Program-made: the position numbers and the translations under genes | Source of the DNA: Asparagopsis taxiformis | Taxonomy: Eukaryota; Rhodophyta; Florideophyceae; Bonnemaisoniales; Bonnemaisoniaceae | DNA length: 64,000 bases | Direction of reading: 5' to 3' | NCBI GenBank assembly: GCA_030407315.1 | Contig: JALQPE010000613.1 | Span: 62,001-126,000 of the forward strand | Notes under the pieces: generated by a model | The model's input: the letters and a program-made list of their open reading frames with translations, nothing else | Database searches by the model: none | Told to the model about the DNA's origin: nothing | Shown here: positions 23,988 to 36,200 of the stretch, piece by piece | How positions within the stretch are numbered: position 1 is the first letter of the stretch | Layout of the letters: each line of letters begins with the position of its first letter

Positions 23988-25430
23988 ATGCCATTCTTCT
24001 ATCCGAGGGATACGAACCGCTCGCACGTCGAACAGTTGAAAACGAGAATTATGCAAGAAGGAATCAGTGATGAAAGCGGATTCATAGCTTTCTGCGCGCA
24101 TTTTGGCAACAAGCACGTCGTTCGCGGAGCACAACTTCTCCAGGCGTTCACCGAACTATACCAACAGGGAAGAGTCCGTTACGTTGCACATGAGGAAGGT
24201 GTCACAATCGGAGAGTATCGAAAGCGACTGGGTTTCCTCGGCGGCATTCAAAGGGTTGGCAAAATAACGTGTTCCCTTCTCCAGCGCGTCGACGAAAACA
24301 GTGGCACAATTCTCGAAACGCCATTCACTGCGACAGAAACGCTGCTATTAGCGGCACACTACAACTCCAAACATGGACACATACGGCCGATGACCATGTT
24401 GGATAACATCACATTGGCGCAGAGGTTTATCCAATGCAGGCTGCGTGACTTACAGCTCTCCCATCATCTCGAATCGACAACTATACGCTCAACCCCTCCG
24501 AACGCGGTATGGAGCAAGCTTCCACAATTCGTTTCCGAAGCTACGACATGCAACTTGATCCCGTACTCCACTACTCCATCTTCTGCATCAGTACATCTAG
24601 ACACTTCCGAGAACGCAAATAATACTACCGCACTTAAACAGCACAAACGAACTGTGCAACAGAGACAAGCAGAGTATATATGTCTTGCGATGTCCCTACT
24701 TTGGTCGCCACACACGCAGGGACTCATCATGACCAGGCACACATTCAATGGCTCGCAAATAACTTCCTCGCTTTGGTCGCTACGAACGTTTCGGCTACAA
24801 CCCTTCACATCCGCGGATGACACCGTTCAATTTATAATGCTTCTTGCGCTGTATAGATGCCAGCATGAGAGACGTGGTCTGGACCTGTGCCCCTTCCATC
24901 GCGAGAAGACAAAAAACTTCTTGCAGCTTATCGAAACCTGTCTCAAGAAAATGCTATAATGGACAATGAATGGGAGCAAGCCGCCCTTCGCAACAAAATG
25001 GGACATTCTCAATGCGGAAACGACATGCTTTCCAGAGCAAGCAGCTGATGCGGCCCGGTCTGTTCCGCCATCGACATGCCGTGCGCCAAACAATAATGTG
25101 CATACTACAAAACGTGTGAAAATTGCAACCATACTCATGACACTTCTCACTCACTGGGAGCATAACGGTCGCAGAGGGAACAGGAAAAGGTCGACATGCA
25201 ACCGGCCGAGTGGCAGTGGTTGTACCTCAGATAACATCCTATCCAGTCTCCGTTGGTTCATGGCACGTTGCCCGTTCAATAGGAAATGGAGAGCCTTATC
25301 ACAAACCGTGCCATGTTTTCAACGTCTGTGTTTTCGGAAGTGGACGCGGACGTCCAGTCTCTCTAGTACGGGTCCTAGTCGGCCCCGAGATTTACCAGAA
25401 CAAATGAACGTCCGCGTCCAAAAAAAATAA
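23988..25430 (+). CDS. Divergent ParB-like protein; single in-frame stop, possible extension
   Basis: The first 323 codons (to 24959) are open. Residues about 15-55 read HVEQLKTRIMQEG and later HVVRGAQLLQAFTEL. These line up with the ParB helix and the VxDGxHRLxA box of the other two ParB-like proteins here, but D and R of the box are replaced by R and L. As in the others, a conserved N-KH pattern (YNSKHGHIRPM) comes later. After a TAA at 24957-24959 the same frame stays open to 25430, ending in the inverted-repeat element at 25341. The gene may be a decayed paralog, or shortened. The ParB relation is tentative. Confidence 0.4.
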
Positions 25431-25490
25431 AAAAATTTCGGATGCGGACGTCCACTTTCTCTAGTACATATGGCGGAATACTAGGACCCG
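25341..25490. mobile_element. Small inverted-repeat element
   Basis: TGGACGCGGACGTCCA (25341-25356) pairs with TGAACGTCCGCGTCCA (25405-25420) with one mismatch. CGGGTCCTAGT (25369-25379) pairs exactly with ACTAGGACCCG (25480-25490). The GGACGCGGACGTCC core resembles the right end of the 2.1-kb repeat, so this may be a short relative of that family. Confidence 0.55.
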
Positions 25491-25621
25491 ACATCCAGTA
25501 TACAATATATCAGCGAAAACCGGGAGGGAAGAAATTACAGCGGATGGTAAATTCAGGGCCCATATCGGACCGTATTTTATTCTCTCATTTAGGAAACTGC
25601 TCGTATACAATACGTCTCTCT

Positions 25622-25783
25622 AGAATAGGGAATACATATCTGGTCAGAATAGGAAATAAATACCCGGTTAGAATAGGAAATACGTATCCAGCCAGAATAC
25701 GGAATATGTATCCAGTCAGAATACGGAATATGTATCCAGCCAGAATATGAAATACGTATCCAGCCGGAATACAAAATACCTGT
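25622..25783 (+). repeat. 24-bp minisatellite, about seven units
   Basis: AGAATA (or GGAATA) recurs at 25622, 25646, 25670, 25694, 25718, 25742 and 25766, exactly 24 bases apart. The unit is close to AGAATAGGAAATACGTATCC plus GCC. Because 24 is a multiple of three, every frame repeats an eight-residue peptide. I see no evidence that it is translated. Confidence 0.9.
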
Positions 25784-26595
25784 CAGCATATCGTCGATCA
25801 CCCATCTCCCTCACTATCGCGTTCTCCCTACCATCCGAACGCCATGCACCACCATCCGCACATACTTCAAGAACCCTCACGACCTAGATTACAAAAAATC
25901 CGCTCCTTCCCAATTCCATCCCAGCTTTCCTCAACACCACCCCAGCCCATTAAATCATCAAGACATCAAACACGAACATGGTCAGCAAAATCTTACACCA
26001 CTTGAAACCCACTCTCACTTCTATCGTATGCCCGAAAATATACACATACCAGAAACACCTCACAGCTTCATTCCCCATCTTCCTAGATCCCTTCTTCACT
26101 CTCCTGGAGTCCTGCCGTTCCTGTTTCACCACTCCTGCATCACATACAAAACATCAACCTCAACAGTCAGATTCAAAAGCAACGCTTACCACGCCAGATA
26201 TCCTAGAAACTCCCTTACTTACCTCTCATCCATCCTACACACAATACAAACCATGATGCAAAAACCTTAAGGTTTGCAATTGCAATGAATAATCATAGTC
26301 AGCAGTCCATATCTTCGCAAAGCACATCTTGGCACTCAATGAAACTTACCTTCTGTCATCAACATTCCTGCATCATCTACACAACATCGGAATCAACCAC
26401 AACAGTCAGACTCAAAACCAACCTTCCCTCGCACCATACTTTCAAAACTTCACGTACCTCTCTTCCATCCTCCGCTCAATACACACCATCAGTCAACAGG
26501 CTTCCCATGAAAAATATCGCATCAACGGAAATAGTCAGACTCAAAACCCACGCTTCCCTCAACGCATACCCTCGAGGGTAGAGGATGGAACGAAG
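25784..26595 (+). repeat. C/A-rich stretch with decayed repeats, no gene
   Basis: The phrase AGTCAGA(T/C)TCAAAA occurs near 26164, 26403 and 26533, each followed by similar C-rich sequence with CTCTCATCC/CTCTTCCATCC. This looks like an old tandem duplication. No open frame has a recognisable motif. Confidence 0.4.
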
Positions 26596-26633
26596 GTACG
26601 TGCGCGAATCTTGATCAAGATTCGCGCACGTAC
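26596..26633. repeat. Perfect 38-bp palindrome
   Basis: Each arm is GTACGTGCGCGAATCTTGA, and the whole 38 bases equal their own reverse complement with no spacer. It lies about 600 bases before the Plavaka-like transposase gene. Confidence 0.95.
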
Positions 26634-27230
26634 AAAGCAAAGTCGGTCAAAGAATATCAGTCGGTGATGATGGCGGAGTGGAGCCTGCGGCGTCGACCGG
26701 ACAGCTTTCTGCGTCCGCTTAAGTCTTGCTGTGCATACTCGAAATCATCGCCGGCAGTGAGATTGAGTATGGCCCAAGCCATGGTCTCTGAATCCCCGAA
26801 CAATGAGATCCGGATCGAGAACAACGAATATAAACATATAATCATATATATGAGAATCCATTTGCTTTCCTTACATGATCCGTGGCATATCCGCTGTAAA
26901 GCACATTCAGATTCCACGAAGTTCGGAAATAAAAAAGTTTATTATTACTAATGAATTAATTGAAAATTCATCTCCCAGGGCGGTCGTTCGTCCTTCCATG
27001 CACACGTTGCCAGCACGCAATGTGATGTAACAGTTGGAAATGATTGAACTCTCGGTTAAATTCCACCGTTGGGATGTCAGCTGGAGTGAGCACAAAACTA
27101 CTACCCACAAAACTAAGAACACGTTACATTCCAAGTCTCGAAAGCACCACAAAAATAAAATTGGTCGCATCTGGACGGCACAGTCTCCCCTGTTCAGCTC
27201 GCAATCCTCCCTTTTGCGTCAAAACTCGAC
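26634..27230. other. Upstream region of the transposase gene
   Basis: No gene is supported. This should include the promoter and perhaps the left end of the element, but I could not find terminal inverted repeats or a CACTA-type end. Confidence 0.3.
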
Positions 27231-30200
27231 ATGGAATGCAAGTATGAAGGGTGCTTCTACTACTGCGTAGATGCTTATGCGCTCGCGCTGCATGAGCGAA
27301 CGTGTCGCTACCGTTTCAACCCCTCTCCCCAACATTTCAACAACGCTCGTGTCCCTGCCGTCACCGATGAGCCTGCTCGAAACGGCGACCATGATTCCCC
27401 GCAACCCAGCTCCCCAGACCCAGAATCTGGTCGTGCTTCCTCCAGCGATTCACCCTGTGACGCTCCACTGCCACCAACCTCAACCTCCTCCCGCGCAGAC
27501 CTCCTCGTGCAATCCCTCGCCGCCAGTCTCACAACCCTCGAGTACAAGGCCGGGGCTGGCCGCGTGAGCGAAGTCATCACCATCCTACAAGACCCCGCAT
27601 TCTCCCTAGAAAAGTTCAACAGCGCCGTTCGCACCGTAGAAGAATGTCGCCACGTTACCGCTTCCATGGTCGAAACACATTTCCGCACCGAAGGTTACAA
27701 GAGCCACATCATTCCAGACAAAACTGGTAAGTACTCGGCACAGCTGTACCTCCGCGACCCAGTCGACATGCTCCGCAGGCAGTTAGCACTGGCTAACGAC
27801 CAAAATACTCTCTTCCACCCCTCCCCACAGACCGCCCCAGACGGCACCGCAATATTTTCTCATCCCCTACACACAGAATTCGCGAAAACGCTGCACCAGG
27901 TTACTAGACAGCGCGTGCAGCTCTCGGAAGATCCACAGGTCGTATGGGCAGAGGAAACTGATCCCACACCTTCCTCCTTTGCCGGCCTCCTCCAAGTGTA
28001 CTCCGACAAGAGCAGCACAAGCCTCAAGAGCTCCGCAATCGTCGCATACCCCATACACGTCACACTGCTCAACTTCTCCGCCCCCTCCGTCGCCACTGCA
28101 TCCGTACCGGCCTCACCATCGTCGGGTATCTTCCGTACATTGTTAACCCTTCGTCAAACGCCTTGTTCGGTGATGAAATGCCGACAACCTCTAGTTCTGC
28201 TAGTCGCGCTCGCAAAATTGATATTCTTCATAAAGCACTCGAAAAAGTGTTTTCGTCCCTATCCACCGCGTTCTCTTCCGGGTTCCCCTGCACAGACTCC
28301 ACTGCAACTGCCCGCCAATGCTTTCCCATCCTAGCCAATTATTGCTGCGACTTTCCAGAGGCCAAAGAGCTCTCATGCACTCGCAACAGCACTACCACCA
28401 CACATCCCTGCCACCGCTGCTACATCCCCGCCACTCAACTTGAATCCACCGCGCCACACCAGCCCCGCTCCCTCGATGATACACGCTCTGCACGCCAAGA
28501 GAGCGCTCAGGAGCATACAACTGCTCCGCTCGAAGCTCTCTCCCTCCTCGAACAACACTCTGTCCTCGAATCGACCGCTCTTTTACCCACCAACAGTCCC
28601 CTAGACCCCTACAACATTTTCTCCTTCGAGCCTCTGCACAATCTCCACCTCGGCATCTCAAAGCTCATCAAACAGTGCATTGTCCACCGCCTCAGCTCCC
28701 CAGACCTCACCACCACCACTGCCTCCCATTCCGGGACACCTCGCACCTTCAAGAAGGTGAAAAAATCCATCCTCGCCGGCTCAAACAGCATTCTGTCCGC
28801 TATCGAACGCGACTACTACATCACCGGTCTTCATGTCGACTTCTCCAAGGGTGAGAAGGGCACCAATTTGAACGGCCTCTTCACGGAGGACGGCATACGC
28901 GGCATGCTCGCAGCCAAAGACTATCACCATGTCGACATGGTGTTCCCTTTCATCGCAGCATTCATTGACACATGCTGTGACGAAGTAGAGACAGCCCCCC
29001 TCACTTCCATCTGCACGCAATACTCTGACCTCGTCGCATGGGTCATGAAACGCGGTCGCATCAAGCACTGGACTGCCGCCGAACTAGAAAGCCTCCAGAA
29101 CTCCATTTCCTATTTCAAACAATCAATGCTCTCCACCCTCGGCCCATTCCACACCACAGGTCTCAAAACTTTCAAGTTCCATCTTCTAGACCATCTTCCC
29201 GGTGACTTGCAGAGATATGGCGCCCTGGAACACATCGATGCAGGCCCCTACGAACACTCGCATCTTCTGTTCAAACAGAGTTATAGGAAAACCTCTCGAA
29301 GGCGCTCCACAGCCATGGAAGAGACTATTCGCCACATGGAATTCTCCTTGGCCACTCCAACTGGTCATAACCCATCGAACACATTGGGAAACGCACGCAT
29401 GATATCGCCCACAGACGGTGCAGTACTCGTTCGCGACGGATTCACCGTTGCACTGCACGACTTTGCCTCCCTGCTGCCCGATGCAACCCTCCTCGTTGCA
29501 GATATCGACGGACAGCCCGATCCTGCCACTCTTTTGCCTCTGCACAACTCCTCGTTCCCGTCTGGCACCATAACGCTATTCCAGCAACTCGGTGACACAG
29601 CTGCACAAGCGTTCCTCACCCTCGCTAGACTGCGCGCCACGGCAGAAGGCCCTCCAATACATGACATGGACATTTCCGTCACCGTGGTAAAGTCCGCCTA
29701 CGTCATGGGAGGGTACGTCCCAGATGCCGACGACTTTGACCCGCACAGTGGCATGCTTCGCCCCACAAACGTGTCGAGGCACAAGCAGCAGCGCGTCTTT
29801 GCAACTTCATCATTCGGCCCCGCAAAGAGATCGCAGTACTCCTTTGTCGTCATCTCCGGAACTGCCGATGACTACAGAACCATATGGGTAGGGCGCGTCC
29901 TGGCACTGGTACGCCTGCAGTCTCCAAACCTGTTTCAACCTGTAGAACTCGCTTTCGTTCAGTATATGACCTGCTTTGCCCCAAAAACCGCTGTGGAAAA
30001 ATCACTTGGGTGCATTTGTTTAAAGTGGTCCACATGGGACCCGGACAACGGATCCGTTGACAGCAATGACACTGCATCCCACAGTGCAGGTGGTCCTTGG
30101 TTTGACCTCATTCCTGCATCTACTATATCTGGCACCGTGCACATCGTACGAAGTAACTTTCCAGTCAAGCCATTTACGAAACAAATGCACTGGTCGGACC

Positions 30201-30271
30201 ACCGTTTCTATCTCAACCGCTTCTACACCAACACTGATTACCAGTTCACAGATGATAATGAAGAAGAATAA
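27231..30271 (+). CDS. Plavaka-like (CACTA-related) transposase, one frame change
   Basis: The first frame starts at 27231 with a finger-like MECKYEGC...HERTC segment. Near 28095 the sensible reading moves by -1 (NFSAPSV, then RHCIRTGLTIVGYLPYIVNP) and then stays open to 30271. Further blocks: CHRCYIP; PLHNLHLGISKLIKQC, which matches the DLLHEFELGxWK block of Plavaka transposases; and RYGALEHIDAGPYEHSH followed by KQSYRKTSRR, which matches their FGTTDSYSTQxGELEH...YARTNK block. I therefore place it near Plavaka/CACTA, although catalytic residues are not assigned. It is convergent with the coiled-coil gene (78 bases between stops), a two-gene plan known for CACTA elements. The frame change could be an indel; no classical slippery heptamer is seen there. 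Confidence 0.65.
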
Positions 30272-30348
30272 ATCTAAATCGCAGCACTCTATTGATAATG
30301 TACTACATGATAAGCCTTCTAGTCAACGTCACATTTACTGCACTAATT

Positions 30349-32630
30349 TCAACCATCCTCCATTACGCCAAAACCGTTATCAGTGGCTGCATGGCGCCGC
30401 TCCATGCCCCCATACTGTGGGGCATTGATTTCGACATTCAGGTTTGCACTCAGGTGTCCAGCATATGGGTCAACGACGAAAAGTTCTGCGCCAATTAGTC
30501 CTTGCGCAATCACACAATCCATTACAGCACCGAGGTTTGACGTAATATGCGATTGAATCCAATCCTCGGACACTAGAACAAGTGATGAGCAGCGGTTTAC
30601 ATCATCAACGACATGAACAATTCCAGACCCCTCTCCGCTTTGCCACACTTCAACAGCCTCTCTCGTCACAGTACGGCTTGCAAACACATGCCGTGACTGT
30701 GCACTAGTCCGCTGTTCGCTCTCGACAACGTCCGTTTCTTCCCTTGCTTGCGAGCCTTGGAGACAAGACATGCAGTACACCACCATACCAACTAATTGCT
30801 GAAAAGCTACCCCCACATATTGACTGTACCGCCTTGTAAACTCCTTCTGCCGTGCACCTCCTTTCCCCTTCGGTTCATCCAAACACTCCACAGTAGTCAC
30901 TAGCCAAGCATCCAGGCGCGCCAGCGTTAGTATGCTCGTCTCTATGTCCATTACTTGTTCTGGTCGTATCGAATAACCCCTGAAGATGTCCAGCACATTC
31001 ACAGCTACTCGGTTGTTAAACCATGCATCACCATTCACTTCCATTTCGAAGCTGTCAGGAACCATGCCTTTGCTGTATCGCAGCTCTGAGAACGGTGCCG
31101 TTCGCCACCTCCCCATATCCAAATCACCGTTGCTTTCCCGTTTCAAAAGCTTCTCAGACGCTTCGCGCTTTTGATCCTCTCGCTCGTCCATCTCAGCTCG
31201 CGTCGTCAGCATCGTGCATCTAGACATTAATTTCGTGTACCCCAGCGAACCGAACAATCTGTCCCTCGCATTACGCTTCCGTGCACTCATCACGTCGGAC
31301 AGTTTCTGCGTCACCTTCACTTTCAATTCCTTGCTCCCCGCCACAGCCTCTTGACAGCACACACGCTGCTCCTCATCGGAAAACACATCACACCACGGAC
31401 TTTGACGCAGTACGTGTCGCACCAAGTCATTCAGCAGATCACTCTCGTCCCTGTACGAAGGTGTATACCACTGCAGATTCTTGATGATATAGCCCGGAGG
31501 GGTAGCAATATATCCTACACCGTTTTCGCTCCAAAGTGTCCCTTCTACCGGCTCTACCTCGATGGTACGTCCAGTCCAACGTCTCTGCGTTTGTTCCGCT
31601 ATAGGGTCCAGCTCCATAGTCTCGTTCTTGCACCACTTTGTCAGGTTTTCCTCAACCGCCCTAAGAACTCCAAGGTATTTCACAGGAATGGCTTTCTGTA
31701 TTTTCGACTTACCGCCACCGTGATCACTGATTCTACCTGTTCTCGCAATTGCAGTAAGGCTGGCATTTTCCGCCTGCAGAGTCTTCACCTTAGCCTCCAA
31801 CGCAACTATCTCCGTGGTGAGCGCCTTGTTTGCTATGTCCTGGCTAAACACTTTTTTTCCAGCTCCGCGATCTTCTTCTTCTGCGCATTGATGCGACTCG
31901 CCATTAAATCGATGGATTCCGGCGGATGCAACCTCTCTGCCCTCACCGTCCCCCCATCTCGCACGCTATCGGGAATATGATGTCCTCCATCGGCAATAGC
32001 CTGACGTCGCGGGGGCGTTACGCGCATATTTGGCACCAATGACAGTCTGTTGTGACGAGGCCCGCACTCCGGCTGCTCTCTCCCCTCAGTACCACCTGAC
32101 CGCCGATGATAGTTGGCATCCTGTGAACGTTGCTCAGAAACAACATCCCTTGCCGCTATCCTCGGGTCCCTGACTGCATTACCTGCTGGGGCTGATGTAC
32201 TCGGCATAGTTGGCGCAGTGGGGGTCACAGCCTCCAGTGTCTCGCGAACCCCCGGCTGGGACTCCGTCTGCAGCACCTCCGCATCTGCCAACCCGGGAGG
32301 AACTACCTTTGCCATAGCACTCTGCCGCAATTCCAACATGTTTTGAGCCACTATCATGTCATCATCATGATGTTCACTGTCCCTGCGAGCACGCTTGCCT
32401 CGGTCAAGCCCCATCTCTCTCCGCGCCGTTCCTCCTTCCTCACTTTCTCGCTGCGGATCCCCAGTTCTGCGCCGGTCCGTCTTGCGACTACCGGACCGCG
32501 GTTCAATGCTGCCGGTAGGCCCAGACCGCTTCTTCGCACGGGATTGTCGGGCACTCGATACAGCAGCTGCTGACCGGTTTTTCTGGAGGCCCGGAGGCTT
32601 TGGAGCTTTCTTCGCAATACGCGGCGGCAT
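30349..32630 (-). CDS. Coiled-coil protein made by probable -1 frameshifting (two overlapping ORFs)
   Basis: ORF1 starts at 32630 (MPPRIAKKAPKPPG; 265 codons). It is basic and low-complexity, ending in the coiled coil MASRINAQKKKIAELEKK. ORF2 (to 30349) lies in the -1 frame and overlaps it at 31833-31851. If read through, the leucine/isoleucine heptads run on without a break (KKVFSQDIANKAL, then TTEIVALEAKVKTLQ). The product would be about 765 residues. The remainder (YIIKNLQWYTPSYRD, GYSIRPEQVMDIE) is unrecognised. The position, convergent with the Plavaka-like transposase, recalls the second gene of CACTA elements (DNA-binding TnpA-type), but no sequence match supports that. Its upstream region shares a conserved stretch with the ParB-dioxygenase gene. 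Confidence 0.65.
31851..31857 (-). promoter_or_regulatory. Slippery heptamer A AAA AAG (-1 frameshift site)
   Basis: In the ORF1 frame the codons are GAA AAA AAG, giving A AAA AAG, the heptamer of bacterial dnaX and many mobile elements. Slipping back one base places GTG TTT AGC in the ORF2 frame. Directly downstream TGTTT-A-GC can pair with GC-AAACA to form a small stem. The spacer is shorter than usual. Confidence 0.6.
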
Positions 32631-32794
32631 AATGAAGCCTTCCCGGAAGCGATGGAAGGATTGAGTTGCACGAGATACAAAAAAGATTGCTGTATAGTGT
32701 CGGTAACCACAACGGTCTGCGATGAACGTTCAGGTCAGGTCAAGTACCGGAGAATACGCCAACAGCCCAGATTGTATACGGTAGGCAGTCATCA

Positions 32795-32860
32795 ACAGTA
32801 TTTAATGAGGTACAATTACAGCTGTCGAGCTAGGCCGCGAGCACCCCTATGTCCGGAAGA
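32795..32860 (-). promoter_or_regulatory. Conserved upstream stretch, copy by the coiled-coil gene
   Basis: On the minus strand, after the dyad-rich repeat ends in CAAATCAGG, the text runs CCGGACATAGGGGTGCTCGC and then CCTAGCTCGACAGCTGTAAT. Nearly the same words follow repeat copy 9 upstream of the ParB-dioxygenase gene. I infer a shared promoter or binding region. Confidence 0.5.
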
Positions 32861-33066
32861 CGTCCTGATTTGAATTAAAATTTGGGCTATTCTCAAAAAC
32901 ATGCACATGTGAACATGTTTTTGAGATGGGGGTGTGCCGTACGGCACAATCGACCGCTGAAATCGATGTTTTTTGCAATATTTTTTCTGCCCTGAATTGT
33001 AGAATTTCTGGGCTGGACAGCAATGCAACTGAGCTGGACATCCACCGGGCGTCCATTTCAACTTGG
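32840..33066 (-). repeat. Dyad-rich repeat, copy 5 (only inverted copy)
   Basis: Hairpin at 32892-32925 and exact palindrome at 32934-32947. It lies between the coiled-coil gene start and the methyltransferase gene end. Its orientation is opposite to copy 10 at 43.7 kb. Confidence 0.9.
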
Positions 33067-33288
33067 TCTTGTATTTTGCATCTGCACGCATAACAGCATC
33101 CAAGCAGTCAGGTTCACTGCTCGGACGAAGTGCACCTAGAGTGTGAACGATTGGTTTTTGACAGGTGAGTACTGCCGAATAGGTTTCACCCTGGACTAAT
33201 GGTGGCTGGACATGCTGCATTATATGATATACTTCAACTCTGGAACGTAGCTTTATTTGTAGTCGAAATGAAAACATCTTTCGTGACC

Positions 33289-36200
33289 CTAATTCCATGC
33301 TCTAAACGCTGTCCCATAATGAACGTAGAGCTCCTGCCCCGGACGGATATCGCGGATTGCACGTACTACAATGATCTTCGGATTTTCTAGGTCCTTCGCC
33401 TTGAGCTTCTTCCCCGTCGAACCGCTGCTGTAGTTCTCGACAAACTCGACGTTGGCCATCCGCCTGGTGTCTTCCGCCGGAGTGTCCTCACCTCGCAAAT
33501 ACCGCGGGTCGTTGATGAACTGCGCCGAACAGAACGGAGCCGGAACAATCCAAATTGGATGCTCGATGTTTTCGTCGTCCTCCGCTGTTGCATACAGCTT
33601 GATGGCATACATCAAGAATGTTTCCTTCGTTATCGCCATGTGACCCTCTCCGTACGCGAACCTCATCGACTCCTTGCTCATATCAGAGTACACAACAGTT
33701 CCGTAGTATGCACATACTTCGTCGCCAACATTAAATGTCTGTTCAGCGAAGAGCCCTCTTCCTGCATTTGGATGCTTAATCAGCGATGGTCGAACGCTCA
33801 ATTTTTTCGCAACACAATCGTGTGCCCGCATCACGCGAGGGTTTTCAGTTTGCAACCAGCGGCGCAGGGAAGGTGGCCAATAATGTACCGGTTTTTCCAT
33901 GTGCTCGTGCGACGCAATCGACTCTGGGCACAGCTGCCAGAGGTACTGCCGAATATATTTCGGGAACCTCTGGTACAGGGGAAGGCCAGGTGGGGGTTCG
34001 ATGATCCTGCGTTCCCTCTGTGTACGCATCGTGACAGAGGGGGACGCCAAGAACTTCTCAGCACTCTGTTTCGCTTCTGTCGTGACCCTCATGTCAGTGT
34101 TGTTTGAAAGAATTACACGTGACATGACTGCACACAGCTTTGGAAGCGATCGTGCCACACACAATTTGTCCATGTCACTGCCGACGAAAACACGGTGCTC
34201 AGGCAAGCTCATAGCTGCTTTTCCCGTTGCGAAAGTGCCAGAGAATGGATCGACAACAATATCACCAGGCTGTGAATGCTGGCTGATCAACTCCATCATG
34301 AGAGCGACGCTCTTCTGCTCTGCACGAACTCTGACCGTAGCACCGGTTGTGCTCCTTGTTCGCCACACCATCTCATTCGAATCGATGGCGGGCATATTGA
34401 TGGTGACGTTGCACCACGCCGGGTACGTGCCGTCCATGTATCCGTGGTTCCTATAGGCCACCATCTCGCTTCCAGTCTTGAACGGAACACCTCGCTTCCA
34501 GAAGTGGATAGCGACCTCTGCCATGTTCATGCGTTGGTACCTCTTCCGCCCCGGCATTTGATAGAGGTGCCCAGGTAGTCGGACAAACAACAGAGGTACC
34601 TCGTCAACGAAGAAAACTGAATTCCGAACGACGTCCTCCTCCTCCTCCTCCTCCTCCTCATCCGCACTTTCTTCGCCACTGTGCTGCGATGCTTCGGAGT
34701 CCGAATTCATGGACGTAACCTCTTCTTCATCCGACCCGTCATCACTGGCAGCAGCATCGGTTGGGCCTTCTGACTGCGGTCCTTTGTACGTTTCCAAGTA
34801 ATGGAACCATTCGTAGAACTGCAAAACGGAGCAGAACACGATGCCGTGGCCACCGGGGCGCAACAGCTCGTCAAACACTTCGATGCTAGCCTGCATATCT
34901 TCTGCAGTTAGCCTGTCGTACGAAGAGTTGGAATCGTTCCTCTTACGACGAACATTGTAGGGCGGATCAGTCAGAATGAGCTGAACGTTGCCCGTGATGG
35001 GCACGTGTTCTCGGCTCTCGTCGGCACTGACCAAATCTTCGAAAGGGACGTCGTACACCCGGCAATACTGACTCATTTTCGAAAGAAAGTCCTTTGCGAG
35101 AGCCTGCCCTTCACTTTCCTGCTCTTCTGTCGCATGGGGTGACGGTGACGGGGGAGACGGCCCTTGGGCAGTAAGACTGGTCCTCCCAGGCCCAAGTTGA
35201 AGCCTGGTTGTGTGTCTTGTCGACGGAACCAAACCTCTCCCTCCTGTGTTGCGACGAGTGGGAGTGTCATCAACCGGCTTGGGGACCTTTTCTGCGTCCG
35301 CGGCTTGTGGTGCCGGGCGGAGGACAGCCATAACGTCTTCGTCGAGGGTGTCAAAGTACGCTGGCAGCTTGTCCGGATTTCCGCTTGACAAGTATATTTC
35401 CAGCGCCCCCCAGCGGTCGGACTCCGGCCAGGTGTACAGGTCCGGGTTGACGATAAGAAACTGCAACCGGTCGAAGAACTTCCTCACAAGGTCCCTAAAT
35501 GCACTGTGCTGCGCACTGGTTCTTGTCTCTACTTTTCCACCATATCCATCAGGATGAGATAGGGGAGCTTTGTCGTGGTAGAGATCTAGCTTCTGCTCCA
35601 TCGGTGCGAATAGACCTTCATCGAGCACGTCAAACCAATGCTCACTGCTGTCGAAAATGATGTACGGCGCCATCAACTCTTCGAAGCTGGAAAACTTTGC
35701 GGCGAAGGCCACATCGGTCCAAGCATGGTATAAAACTTGAACCACGTAACAAGCTCGATTAGTGCTTTTCCGATGGGCTGGGACGCGTGCGGCTTCGTTC
35801 CCCTCTTCGGCCGCGTCGCCTATTCGGCGACGCGGCAGGTTCTTGTTGTGATTTCGGATGATAGACAACGCTTGGAAATACATCAATACCTCGAACGTTT
35901 CCGGTGGAGCAAGAACGAAGGCGCTTGGTTCCCCGCGCTGCGGCGCCTGTAGTGGCGAAGGAAGCATGTTACATCCAATAAGGAAGGTCTGCGGCACGAT
36001 CCCAGAAAGGATGCAGTGCTCAACCCATTGCCCGATACGCTCATCCTGTCTTGAAAACTCGGCAATCGGTAATGCCAGACGAACAATCTGCTTGGCTCGC
36101 TCAACGTTCATCTCTGCCATGACGATTTCGGCAACATCCGCCTCGACTCCAGCATTCTTCGAACGACCGCTGAAGGCCATGCTGAGTCGACCTTGCAGCG

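Noticed and set aside
28080..28110. Programmed frameshift in the Plavaka-like transposase
   Set aside because: The shift is -1, but the local C-rich sequence does not form an in-frame slippery heptamer; an indel is as likely.
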